This document shows, piece by piece, positions 8,011-16,681 of a stretch of DNA of 64,000 nucleotides. The notes beneath the pieces are model-generated. The model saw only the letters and a program-made list of their open reading frames with translations, did not search any database and was not told the DNA's origin. The stretch is from Curvivirga sp965219885 (lineage in GTDB: Bacteria > Pseudomonadota > Alphaproteobacteria > UBA8366 > Aestuariispiraceae): positions 1,054,001 through 1,118,000 of the forward strand of contig NZ_CBDCOT010000009.1 of assembly GCF_965219885.1 (NCBI RefSeq), given 5' to 3'. Positions within the stretch are counted from its first letter, which is position 1, and every line of letters starts with the position of its first letter. Both the position numbers and the translations under genes were made by a program.

Positions 8011-9918
8011 ATGATGGGTCGATTTTCAAAATTATCTATGTTTGGATTTGTCTTTTTGGGGCTGTTATCGGTATCCCAAATGGCGTCGGCGACTAATAAA
8101 TATGCTTCCATGACAGATCGGCAGGTTTGTGCCTGGGCTTTGGATTTCCATGGGGATTGGAAAGCAGAGTTAGAGATCGTCAAAAAAGAAATGAAGCGTC
8201 GGGGCACAAAATGTCACTTTGGGTCTGATTATTACCAACCTGCAATTGATGCCTGGCGGTCGGGTCAACATGCTAAAGCATTGGACTATGCGCGAAAAGG
8301 TGCGGCAGAAGGTGATTTGGATTTGATTTATGTAATCGGGAATTTACATTGGAATGATGATAGCCCTTTTAGAAAAGACGAAGAAGGCATTAAATGGTAC
8401 ACAATCAATGCTGAAATGGGTGATCGTGATGGTCAATATCAGCTTGGTTTGATCAATGAAAAGGGATTTAGGAAGCAACCTAAAAATTATAGTGAAGCCT
8501 TTCGACTATACACGCTAGCGGCTGATCAAGGACATGAAAAAGCGCATGTTCAACTCGCTTACCTTCATTATTATGGTAAAGGCATTCCCAAAAATGTTGC
8601 GAAAGCAAAAGAAATTTTATTAAAAGCCCAGGATTTTAATAATCAGTATGCCTATTCTTTGTTGGGGTGGATCTACGAAAATGATGAATCTGATATTGGG
8701 TCTGCTTTGCCATTATATACAAAAGCTGCGGAATTGGATGATGTATGGTCTATGAGGAGGCTTGCCCGGACTTATCAGTATTCCAAATCACATATTGATT
8801 ATGAAAAAGCTGTGTTTTGGAATGAAAAAGCCATGCAAAAAGGCAATGGTATAGCCACTAATGATCTAGGTGATCTCTATGAAAATGGTCGTGGTGTAAA
8901 ACAGGATACACAAAAAGCCATTGAACTCTATATGAAAGCCATTGAGATGGGCGAGGATTTTGGCAAAATTAGTATGGGTGGTCTATATGAGCGCGGGGAA
9001 TATGTAGAGCGTGATCTGGAAAAAGCTAGAAAATGGTATCAAGACGCGCTGAATAGTAAATTATCAGATGGACATAGAGAACAAGCTAAAACATTTTTAG
9101 CACGTGTAGAGGATGCAATTGCGGCAGAAAAACTGGCTGCACGCTATAAACGTGATCCAAACCGTCATGATGTGGCCGTGATTATCGGCAATCAAAATTA
9201 TAAAAAATATGGACGAGATATTCCTGATGTGGCGCCAGCCATTAATGATGCCAAGCAAATCAAATCCTATTTCACGGATATTCTTGGCATTGATCCGGAA
9301 AATATTATCTATGTGGAAGATGCCAAAACAGCAGACCTTATCAGAATTTTTGGCAATCATCGTTCCCATAAAGGGGATGCCTATAGCTGGGTGCGTGAAG
9401 GTAAATCAAACCTCTATGTTTATTATGCGGGACATGGTGCGCCGGGGGATGCAGGGGATGCCTATCTGGTGCCGACGGATGCGTCTGCTGATAATATTGA
9501 AATAAGCGGATATTCGGTGGCACAGCTCTATGGAAATTTGAGCAAGATTAAGACCAGATCCACCACGGTTATTCTGGAAAGTTGTTTTTCCGGTAATAGT
9601 GATGCGGGCAGCGTGATCACCAATGCCTCACCCGTTTATATGAAAGCACAAAACACAGATATCCCGACAAATCTAAATGTGATAACGGCGGGGTCCGCGA
9701 ATGAATTGGCCAGCTGGACCAAGGATAAGCAAAACGGTCTTTTCACCCATTATTATATCAAAGGGATGAGTGGTGAAGCCGATAGTGCCGAATATGGTAA
9801 TCAGGATGGCGTGGTGTCCACCCATGAATTGCAAGCCTATCTGGATGACACGGTGACGTATTTTGCTAAACGTCATTATAAACGTGAACAAACTGTTCAA
9901 ATTACCCTATCTCAATAA
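8011..9918 (+). CDS. exported Sel1-repeat protein with C-terminal caspase-fold (C14) domain
   Basis: The 635-residue protein has an N-terminal signal peptide (hydrophobic stretch about 9-22, cut near ASA at 27). A chain of Sel1-like repeats fills about 75-350, with units such as AYLHYYGKGIPKNVAKAKE, LGDLYENGRGVKQDTQKAIE and GGLYERGEYVERDLEKARK. A caspase-like domain covers about 386-615. Its fold markers are visible: VAVIIGNQNY (first strand), H475 in YYAGHG and C525 in LESCFSG, which together form the His/Cys catalytic dyad. GNQDGVVSTHEL near 596-607 looks like a degenerate EF-hand loop. It is therefore probably an active periplasmic metacaspase-like peptidase with a protein-binding arm. Substrate is unknown. 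GTGAGGGG just before the start is the ribosome site. Confidence 0.88.
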   Translation: MMGRFSKLSMFGFVFLGLLSVSQMASATNKYASMTDRQVCAWALDFHGDWKAELEIVKKEMKRRGTKCHFGSDYYQPAIDAWRSGQHAKALDYARKGAAEGDLDLIYVIGNLHWNDDSPFRKDEEGIKWYTINAEMGDRDGQYQLGLINEKGFRKQPKNYSEAFRLYTLAADQGHEKAHVQLAYLHYYGKGIPKNVAKAKEILLKAQDFNNQYAYSLLGWIYENDESDIGSALPLYTKAAELDDVWSMRRLARTYQYSKSHIDYEKAVFWNEKAMQKGNGIATNDLGDLYENGRGVKQDTQKAIELYMKAIEMGEDFGKISMGGLYERGEYVERDLEKARKWYQDALNSKLSDGHREQAKTFLARVEDAIAAEKLAARYKRDPNRHDVAVIIGNQNYKKYGRDIPDVAPAINDAKQIKSYFTDILGIDPENIIYVEDAKTADLIRIFGNHRSHKGDAYSWVREGKSNLYVYYAGHGAPGDAGDAYLVPTDASADNIEISGYSVAQLYGNLSKIKTRSTTVILESCFSGNSDAGSVITNASPVYMKAQNTDIPTNLNVITAGSANELASWTKDKQNGLFTHYYIKGMSGEADSAEYGNQDGVVSTHELQAYLDDTVTYFAKRHYKREQTVQITLSQ

Positions 9919-9927
9919 AAGCAGATG

Positions 9928-9956
9928 AGCGAAAGCTAGATCACCTAGCTTTCGCT
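9928..9956. terminator. perfect 12-bp inverted repeat between convergent genes
   Basis: AGCGAAAGCTAG (9928-9939) and CTAGCTTTCGCT (9945-9956) are perfectly complementary around a 5-base loop. The hairpin sits 9 bp after the caspase-fold gene and before the convergent AraC gene. No T-run follows on either strand, so it may be an atypical bidirectional terminator or an RNA-stabilising 3' end. Confidence 0.5.
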
Positions 9957-9982
9957 GATAGACTTCTACTTGTAAGATAGAT

Positions 9983-10861
9983 CTAGGCAAGCGGGATATA
10001 GATATCCGTAATTAACTCGCTTTCATCTACTTCCGCGCAGGAATTTTTATATTCCACAAAAAGCGGGAAATCCCGGGTCTTTTCACCACTTTCCGGTAAC
10101 CATTCGCCATACATTTGATAGACGACTTTATCCATATGTTTATGGGGTCCTACATGGCGGGCAACTGCACATTTACCAGCAGGGATGCTTTTGGTCACAA
10201 TGCCCTGACTATTGTCAGGAATATCCTGTTTTACTTCCCCGCAGACATCGAAACGAAAATCATCGGGCTCAACATTATTTGGATCGTTATAGATAATGCC
10301 GAAGGTACGATGTGTTTCATAAGGGGATAAATTGTTGCCCATACGCCATTCGATGAATTTATCGACGGTTTTATTCACAAGCGCTGGGGCGCCATGATGT
10401 TCAAGGGCCGCAATTTTAGTGGCTTCAAAGTCAATGATTTTGATATCCATGAGTTTTTCCTCTGTCGGTATGTTAAAATCATATTGCGTATGCCAATAGA
10501 GCCAGTCTGGATCTTTACGAAATGCCGTCGGTGTTTGGTTGAAGGTTTTCTTAAAGGATCTGGAAAAGGATTCCGGTGTTTCAAAACCGGCATCAAACGC
10601 AATATCAATGACTTTCCGCTCTTTTTTATAAACAAGATGATAAGAGGCCCGTTTTAAACGTGCCAGTTTCACATAGGCGGAGACATTCAAACCCACATAG
10701 GCTTGAAATTGTCGGTGAAAATGAAAACGGGAAAAGTTGGCAATACAGGCCAGTTTCTCAACGCTTAGATCTTCGTCCAAATGTGTCGCGATATAATCGC
10801 AAACCCTATTCATTCTGTTTTTGTAAGCATCAGTCATAAGGCCACTATAAGCATCCCTCAA
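9983..10861 (-). CDS. AraC-family regulator with GyrI-like ligand domain
   Basis: This 292-residue protein has two AraC helix-turn-helix units at the N-terminus (RVCDYIATHLDEDLSVEKLACIANFSRFHFHRQF, then VIDIAFDAGFETPESFSRSFKKTF with the usual P-x-x-FR end). A GyrI-like/SOUL-type ligand-binding domain fills about 138-292. This Rob/SoxS-like arrangement typically senses small lipophilic compounds and controls efflux or stress genes. The listed start is a TTG at 10861 preceded by AAGAGA. An ATG at 10837 in frame is an equally plausible start and would trim 8 residues. No neighbouring efflux gene is present, so its targets are elsewhere. Confidence 0.88.
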   Translation of the reverse strand: MRDAYSGLMTDAYKNRMNRVCDYIATHLDEDLSVEKLACIANFSRFHFHRQFQAYVGLNVSAYVKLARLKRASYHLVYKKERKVIDIAFDAGFETPESFSRSFKKTFNQTPTAFRKDPDWLYWHTQYDFNIPTEEKLMDIKIIDFEATKIAALEHHGAPALVNKTVDKFIEWRMGNNLSPYETHRTFGIIYNDPNNVEPDDFRFDVCGEVKQDIPDNSQGIVTKSIPAGKCAVARHVGPHKHMDKVVYQMYGEWLPESGEKTRDFPLFVEYKNSCAEVDESELITDIYIPLA

Positions 10862-10933
10862 AACATCTCTTGATCAAAATTGCTATGTTTTAAAAACAAT
10901 CCTTTTCTTAAATTCGCCACAACAACTGACGAC

Positions 10934-11329
10934 TTAACTCTTGAATTGACCTATCAAGATTTCGCTTAAAGGGGCAATTTTGATATCTTCAGCGGAAGTC
11001 GGATCAAACCAAATGGTTTCTGCGATTTCAGCTGCTGCATGAGGTTGGCAATTGATATGTGCCTTAAATATTTCTGCGACCACTTCATGATCAGGTTCAT
11101 TTGCAGCAGGGGCTGAATAAGGGCCGATATAGGTGGCCTCAATATTGGAAATTCCGAGCTCTTCTTCTACTTCCCGACGTAAGGCAGATAATGCGTCTTC
11201 ATTTGGTTCGATCTTTCCACCGGGTTGCATAAAGACATCGGTGCCTGCTTTGCGAACCAATAGAATTTGATTGGCATCATTAAGTATAACGGCTGCAGCG
11301 ATTTTAATCTGAGGTTTTATATCGTTCAT
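10934..11329 (-). CDS. Nudix hydrolase
   Basis: The 131-residue protein contains a complete Nudix box at about 38-60 (G-x5-E-x7-REVEEELGI), which binds Mg2+ and cleaves nucleoside diphosphates linked to another group. QPGGKIEPNE just before it is typical of the MutT/NudG-like subfamily. A MutT-type role in removing damaged nucleotides is possible, but many Nudix enzymes of this size have other substrates, so no symbol is given. It lies between the AraC gene and the hybrid kinase on the same strand, with gaps of about 70 bp each side. Confidence 0.85.
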   Translation of the reverse strand: MNDIKPQIKIAAAVILNDANQILLVRKAGTDVFMQPGGKIEPNEDALSALRREVEEELGISNIEATYIGPYSAPAANEPDHEVVAEIFKAHINCQPHAAAEIAETIWFDPTSAEDIKIAPLSEILIGQFKS

Positions 11330-11400
11330 TAGATATCTTCATTTATCGGTTGAATGTTATACCGCTTCTTAAATCGTTTAGGATGAAAAATCTAGAAAGA

Positions 11401-13965
11401 TTAGGCTGAATTTGCCAAGGCATGAATCTCTTCGTCCATCACTTGGTTGATGGTGGTGAGAACATTGTTGATGTCATAGGGTTTGCTGATAAATCCGTTC
11501 ATGCCGCAGTTAAGATAATCTTCCACATGTTCCGTTGTGGCATCTGCGGTGGCTGCGATGATCGGGATTTGCGCGCGTGGCGACGCCATATTCCTGATTT
11601 CCTGAGTGGCTTCTATACCATCCATTTCTGGCATTCTCACATCCATCAAAATAATATCAAAACTAGTGTTTTTATGTGCGTTAACAGCTTCCAAACCGTT
11701 ATCAACGGTCGTGACCTGATGACCGTATTTTTCCAACAGTGATTTGATGAGAATTTGGTTCACGTGAACATCTTCCGCCACGAGTATATTTAAGGACCGA
11801 TTGCTTTGGGTTTCCGTTATGGGGTTTTGAGAAAGTGTTTGTGCCGCATTTGTTTTGGCTGAAGAGAATGGAATTCTAAACCAGAAGGTGGACCCCACCC
11901 CTTGTTTACTTTTTACATCAATTTCGCCACCTAATAACCCCACCAGCCTTTTACAGATGGTAAGGCCTAAGCCGGTGCCTGCATATTTACGAGAGATAGA
12001 CGCATCTGCTTGGGTAAATTCTTCAAATATATGTTTTGAGACATCTTCATTCATACCGATGCCCGTATCAATCACTTTGAATTCCAGCTGGTTATTCTCA
12101 GATATTTTACAAGAGATGGAAATCTCACCTTCTTGGGTGAATTTATGCGCATTGCCCACAAGATTGATTAAAATCTGCCGGATACGGGTTGGATCACTAT
12201 TGATAAATTGAGGGACATTTTCGCCTATTTGTAGATCCCAGTCTAAGGCTTTTTTTGTATTACTATCATTGTTGAACATATGCAGGATTTCTTCTAATAA
12301 ATCCTTGAGGTCGAAATCAATGCGTTCGATTTCCAATTTTCCTGCTTCCAGTTTGGACATATCCAAAATGTCATTCACAATGCCTAAAAGAGACTTCGCC
12401 GCAACTTGAATACGTTCTGCATTCTCCTTAATGCTTGGAGTTATTTTTTCTTGTAAAATCAGGTCGGCAAATCCGATTACGGTGGTCATTGGGGTGCGTA
12501 GTTCATGGCTCATAGAGGCTAGGAATTCAGATTTGGCATGGTTGGCATTATCTGCTTTTTTCTTTGCTTCTTCCAACTCTTTGGCATTTTCGATTTGCTT
12601 GGTAATGTTTTTACCTGTGCCTCGATATCCCTTAAAATTTCCTTGGTTGTCGAAAACGGGAATACCGCTGATGGATAACCAGAATTTACTATCATTTGTT
12701 GCATTTGAGTAAACGAAATCTTTGAATTCTTTATGTTGATCAAGTGTATCAAAATGTTCTTTCCAATGATCAGAATCCACATCAGATATGCCGATTTCCT
12801 TTCTGGTTCGACCCAAAAGGTTTTCGCGTAAAAGGCCGGAACTTTCTTCTAATTTTCCAGAAAAGAAGGAAAACCGTAAATCTTGATCCATTTCCCAAAA
12901 CCAGTCCGATGAGGCGGATGAGAAATCTTTAAATCGCTGTTCACTTGCCATCAGTTGTCGACTTATACGGGTTTTTTCAGTGATGTCCTGTACAGTGCCA
13001 AAGAAGGATTTCTGTTGACCCGTTTCTGTGAATTCAACTTGTAACTGAACTTCGACAGTTTTTACCTCGCCATCTGGTAAGGCGATATCATATTGGAAAT
13101 TATCTAGGTCTTCATTCCGTTTTAGGCGCAGCATTCTGCCCATCACTTCGTCATGATAGGTTCGATATTCTGGCGTGATCCATTGGGTGAAGATCTCATA
13201 GGTTAAAGGCTCTATTTTTTCGCGGCCAAAAATTTCCCAAAGTCCGTTTGACCAGGTGACTAATCCGGTTGATATGTCATAGGACCAATTCCCCAAAGCT
13301 GCGATTTTCTCGGCTTCTTCTAATCCTGCAGTAATATTGCGTTGATTACGAAGTGATTTCATCAATGTATAAATGAAAGCAATGGCAATGACCCCGGCGC
13401 CTATAAGCAGAACGATAATGGTTTTATATTGATGATCAATTTCGGTGGATTGTACATCAATCATATTTTCCAAGCGGCTTTGATAATGGGCTAGGCTTTC
13501 TTCAATGGTTTTCTTTTCAGAAACATCATGGATTACGGAAAATAAAACTGTTTTCCCCTGATATTCTAATGGTTTGGCATATACCTCTACTGTTTTAACG
13601 GTACCGTCTGCAATCATATGCCGGAAAATAAAAAAGTTTCGGCTTTCGGTTTTTGCAAGTTGGATTTCTTCTGCGACTTGTTCTGGCGTTAACATGTTGA
13701 TCTCAGAGATTTTCATGTTTTCAAGTGTTTCAAGCGGGTATCCATAAAAATCTGCTGCTGCTTGATTGGCTTTAACTATCTCACCACTTTTAGGTTCGAT
13801 TAAGATCATCACGGCGTTATGTGAGGAAAAGAAGGAATTAAAATCGACATCTGCTCTTGCAGGTAAATTTGAAAGAATAGTAATACATGCGATTAATAGG
13901 AAGGCGAGGTATGACCACTTCTGGGTTAAAAAAAACCTAATTTTGCCTATATTGCATAAGTTCAT
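11401..13965 (-). CDS. hybrid sensor histidine kinase with PAS domains and receiver
   Basis: The 854-residue protein has a transmembrane helix at about 16-36, a PAS domain (about 42-150), a second helix (about 182-201), two further PAS domains (about 222-330 and 345-457), HisKA with H487 in SMSHELRTP, HATPase_c (N-box NLVGNAHKF near 601-609, then DTGIGM and GTGLGL), and a receiver domain (about 726-840) with D775 in ILMDVRMPEMDG. It is a phosphorelay hybrid kinase, ArcB/BarA-like in layout. No HPt domain or partner regulator is encoded beside it. The first PAS sits between the two membrane helices, so it is probably periplasmic, which is unusual for PAS. An FNR-type palindrome lies about 105 bp upstream of its start. 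Confidence 0.9.
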   Translation of the reverse strand: MNLCNIGKIRFFLTQKWSYLAFLLIACITILSNLPARADVDFNSFFSSHNAVMILIEPKSGEIVKANQAAADFYGYPLETLENMKISEINMLTPEQVAEEIQLAKTESRNFFIFRHMIADGTVKTVEVYAKPLEYQGKTVLFSVIHDVSEKKTIEESLAHYQSRLENMIDVQSTEIDHQYKTIIVLLIGAGVIAIAFIYTLMKSLRNQRNITAGLEEAEKIAALGNWSYDISTGLVTWSNGLWEIFGREKIEPLTYEIFTQWITPEYRTYHDEVMGRMLRLKRNEDLDNFQYDIALPDGEVKTVEVQLQVEFTETGQQKSFFGTVQDITEKTRISRQLMASEQRFKDFSSASSDWFWEMDQDLRFSFFSGKLEESSGLLRENLLGRTRKEIGISDVDSDHWKEHFDTLDQHKEFKDFVYSNATNDSKFWLSISGIPVFDNQGNFKGYRGTGKNITKQIENAKELEEAKKKADNANHAKSEFLASMSHELRTPMTTVIGFADLILQEKITPSIKENAERIQVAAKSLLGIVNDILDMSKLEAGKLEIERIDFDLKDLLEEILHMFNNDSNTKKALDWDLQIGENVPQFINSDPTRIRQILINLVGNAHKFTQEGEISISCKISENNQLEFKVIDTGIGMNEDVSKHIFEEFTQADASISRKYAGTGLGLTICKRLVGLLGGEIDVKSKQGVGSTFWFRIPFSSAKTNAAQTLSQNPITETQSNRSLNILVAEDVHVNQILIKSLLEKYGHQVTTVDNGLEAVNAHKNTSFDIILMDVRMPEMDGIEATQEIRNMASPRAQIPIIAATADATTEHVEDYLNCGMNGFISKPYDINNVLTTINQVMDEEIHALANSA

Positions 13966-14069
13966 TCTTTGATCCCTTGTCAGCTTATTTCACAAAGATT
14001 GATTGGTTTACTTCGACCGAAACCTATATTCGTGAAACCTCTATATGAAGAAGAGTATCAAAAAATGTT

Positions 14070-14083
14070 TTGATATTCATCAA
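14070..14083. promoter_or_regulatory. perfect FNR/FixK-type box
   Basis: TTGATATTCATCAA matches the TTGAT-N4-ATCAA consensus at all ten fixed positions. It lies 105 bp upstream of the hybrid kinase start and about 320 bp before hemP, so the kinase is the likelier target. This is a sequence match only. Confidence 0.45.
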
Positions 14084-14232
14084 TATTTTAGAAGTCTCTT
14101 AAGTAATGATCCAAATCATTGATATAAATAAAGTTCATACAAATAATTTCTTTTGCGTCGCTGGGGTGAGTATTGTGTCGCAATAAGTGTTTTAAACTCA
14201 TCAATTGAGTTGTTGTAGAAAAGTCACACAAA

Positions 14233-14261
14233 GTACAAAAAAGCTTACAATATGTACAAAA
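14233..14261 (+). repeat. direct repeat GTACAAAA, 21-bp period
   Basis: GTACAAAA occurs at 14233-14240 and again at 14254-14261. The spacing is two helical turns, which would place a bound dimer on one DNA face. It lies upstream of the putative hemP promoter. It may be an activator site, but chance is not excluded. Confidence 0.3.
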
Positions 14262-14306
14262 GGGCGTTTTTTCCCTTATTACGATTAATAATTAGTCTCA
14301 TACAAT

Positions 14307-14342
14307 TTGACGGAATGTTATGTGAGTGATAATCATTCGCAA
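14307..14342 (+). promoter_or_regulatory. putative hemP promoter with overlapping Fur-like box
   Basis: A TTGACG -35-like hexamer (14307-14312) and a GATAAT -10-like hexamer (14328-14333) are 15 bp apart. GAGTGATAATCATTCGCAA (14324-14342) over the -10 resembles the right half of the Fur consensus (TGATAATCATT matches). A bound iron repressor would block the promoter, fitting a heme-uptake operon. Alphaproteobacteria may use Fur, Irr or RirA, so the regulator is not certain. Confidence 0.5.
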
Positions 14343-14404
14343 CAAATAAATGAGTAATCATTTATGTGATACGTGACTATTTTGAATCTTGAAGGTGTTG
14401 GGTT

Positions 14405-14560
14405 ATGGAACCTGATGATAAAAGAAAAGTTGTTTTCCAGAATAATAAAGTGGAAAGCAAAGACCTTTTTTCCAAAACTCATGAACTGATCATTATTCAT
14501 AATGACGAAGAATATAAGTTACGTATCACTGGCAATAAAAAATTGATTTTGACTAAATAA
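14405..14560 (+). CDS. hemP: hemin uptake protein HemP
   Basis: A 51-residue frame carries the HemP signature: VESKDLF near 16-22, then a conserved block with HELIIIHNDEEYKLRIT and the closing KLILTK. HemP is a short cytoplasmic protein at the head of many bacterial heme-uptake operons; in rhizobia and Burkholderia relatives (HmuP/HemP) it acts as a co-activator of the heme receptor gene. GAAGG lies about 9 bases before the ATG. The gene lies 90 bp before the TonB-dependent receptor and just after the Fur-like promoter, so it is the first gene of this operon. Confidence 0.88.
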   Translation: MEPDDKRKVVFQNNKVESKDLFSKTHELIIIHNDEEYKLRITGNKKLILTK

Positions 14561-14650
14561 TAGCCAGTAGCCCGCCCCCCAAAGTGACAGGAAAACCTGA
14601 TCACGATTAGGCAGCAAGCCAAAGCTCCGACTGAAAGTAAAGGATACGCC

Positions 14651-16681
14651 ATGCAGAAAAAACTGCATTTGGCATTTGCGACAGGTTTGTTGTATTCAAC
14701 AAGCTTGACTGGAGCATATGCACAAGATTCATCCCCTGTAACGACCACTGAAGAAGTTACTGTTTATGCAACACGTAGTGAGGAAACGACATTTTCTGTG
14801 CCTGCCATTGTGGACACAGTTGATGTGGATGCCGTGGAAAATGCAAATGCGAATGATCTAGAAGATTTACTTGGATATGTACCAGGCGTTGAGATCTTAA
14901 ATGGTCCGCGTCGCAGTAGCCAAACGATCTCCATTCGCGGTTTTGATGACGAACAATTGCTCATTTTAATGGATGGTCGCCGCCAAAATGTAGCTTCAGG
15001 TCATGATGGTCGTTTATTCGTTGATCCATCTTTATTGAAATCTGTTGAGGTGGTTAAGGGTAGTTCTTCCTCGATCTATGGATCAGGCGCTGTCGGGGGT
15101 GTGGTTGCATTTGAAACAAAAGATGCAAGTGATCTATTGAAGCCAGACCAAGAGTTGGGCGCGCAAGTCAGTGCAGGATATGCCTCCGCATCCCGTGACA
15201 AAACAACAACCGCTACTGGATATGGTCGTATTGACGGTTTCGATATCGTAGGAAGTGTCAGTTATCGTGACGCAGGTTCAATTGAACAAGGTAACGATAC
15301 GAAGTTATATACCGAGGATGAAATTGCATCTGGCTTGTTCAAAGCGGGCTATACCTTCAATGATTTTCATACGCTAAAAGCAAATATTCAATCTTATGTG
15401 CATGATGGTCTGGAACCAAGTAATAGTGACTCTATTGCAAGCAGTACCGGATTGGATGTGGATAAAGAAATCACCGACAGACAATTCGGCCTGCAATATG
15501 AATATGAAAATCCCGAAAATGATTTGGTCAATTTGAAAGCACATGTGTATTTCAATGATAACGAAATTAAGGAAACAGATATCAGTGGGAGCGATGCTGG
15601 GCGTGTTCAAATTCGTGAGACTGATACAATCGGCTTCAATTTGGACAATCAGTCCTTCTTGACCTTTAGTGGACAGAACCACACTCTGGCTTATGGCTTA
15701 GAATATTATGAAGATGAGCAAACACCATCTTCTACTGAAAGTGATGGCTATGATGGTGTGCCACATGCTGAGGCAGAAAATTTTGGTCTGTATCTGCAAG
15801 ATACAATTGAAACAGCAATTGGAACTGAGGGTAAGTTCACGATTACCCCGGCATTACGTTATGATTCATATGAAAGCTCTGATGATTCCGGGCGTTCACA
15901 GGATGAAAGTGCCTTTTCACCAAAACTCGCAATCGCAGTAGAGCCGACATCGAATTATATTGCTTTTGCAAGCCTATCAAGTGCCTTTCGCGCACCAAGT
16001 ATCAGTGAATTATATGCAACGGGTGTTCACTTTACAGCTGGCCCGTTTGTGACAAATCGCTTTATCCCTAATGAGGAACTCAAGCCTGAGAAAGTAACGA
16101 CATTTGAGGTGGGTGCGGGCTTTAACTTTGATAATGTCTTGGCAAGTGCTGACAAAATTACTGTGAAGGGATCATACTTCAAGAGCCGCGGTAAAGATTT
16201 TATTGATCAAGATGTACAAACCACAACAACACAATCTGTGAATATTGATCGTGCCTCTATTCAAGGATGGGAAGTTCAGCTTGATTACAAGGTTGATAAT
16301 ATAACAACTTATGCAAGCTTAAACACGACAAAGGCTAGAGACGAGAGCGATAATACATACTTAAATGCAAGTGTGCCGTTAACCATGATCGCTGGGTTAA
16401 CCTATGATGTGGCTTCAATCGACAGCTCCTTTGGTTTCCGCGTTAAAGCGGCGGAAGCAAATAATCGTATTAAGCCTTCAACAAGTTCTAGCGCGTTGAC
16501 TGCGACGGATGGCTATGGTGTGCTTGATATCTATTACCGTTGGGTACCGGAATTCGCAGAGGAAAGCTTGACTGTGGATTTGGGTGTAAACAATATAACC
16601 GATAAAGCTTACACACCGAACTTCTCTAATTTGTATGAAGAAGGTCGCAGTGTCGTAGGTAAGGTTACCTACAAATGGTAA
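14651..16681 (+). CDS. hmuR: TonB-dependent heme/hemoglobin receptor
   Basis: This 676-residue outer-membrane barrel has a signal peptide (cut near AYA at 24), a TonB box-like EEVTVYATR at about 34-42, a plug domain (about 45-160, with RGFDDEQLLILMDGRR) and a barrel ending in a C-terminal aromatic (KVTYKW). The heme-receptor FRAP motif (AFRAPSISELYATGVHF) and an NPNL-like NEELKPEK follow each other, with a histidine between them. These mark it as a heme or hemoglobin receptor (HmuR/HutA/PhuR type). AAAGGA precedes the start by 6 bases. Downstream are its energy-coupling and transport partners. Confidence 0.92.
   Translation: MQKKLHLAFATGLLYSTSLTGAYAQDSSPVTTTEEVTVYATRSEETTFSVPAIVDTVDVDAVENANANDLEDLLGYVPGVEILNGPRRSSQTISIRGFDDEQLLILMDGRRQNVASGHDGRLFVDPSLLKSVEVVKGSSSSIYGSGAVGGVVAFETKDASDLLKPDQELGAQVSAGYASASRDKTTTATGYGRIDGFDIVGSVSYRDAGSIEQGNDTKLYTEDEIASGLFKAGYTFNDFHTLKANIQSYVHDGLEPSNSDSIASSTGLDVDKEITDRQFGLQYEYENPENDLVNLKAHVYFNDNEIKETDISGSDAGRVQIRETDTIGFNLDNQSFLTFSGQNHTLAYGLEYYEDEQTPSSTESDGYDGVPHAEAENFGLYLQDTIETAIGTEGKFTITPALRYDSYESSDDSGRSQDESAFSPKLAIAVEPTSNYIAFASLSSAFRAPSISELYATGVHFTAGPFVTNRFIPNEELKPEKVTTFEVGAGFNFDNVLASADKITVKGSYFKSRGKDFIDQDVQTTTTQSVNIDRASIQGWEVQLDYKVDNITTYASLNTTKARDESDNTYLNASVPLTMIAGLTYDVASIDSSFGFRVKAAEANNRIKPSTSSSALTATDGYGVLDIYYRWVPEFAEESLTVDLGVNNITDKAYTPNFSNLYEEGRSVVGKVTYKW

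Larger units (their letters stand above)
13966..14404. other. 439-bp divergent intergenic region
   Basis: This AT-rich spacer separates the leftward hybrid kinase from the rightward hemP operon. It holds an FNR-type palindrome, a second AATGAT-N4-ATCATT palindrome (14105-14120), a 21-bp-spaced direct repeat and a probable promoter with a Fur-like box. No convincing additional gene was seen. Confidence 0.7.

Noticed and set aside
14045..14122. 25-residue frame in the kinase-hemP spacer
   Set aside because: It overlaps both palindromic sites, has no recognisable motif and lacks a good ribosome site.
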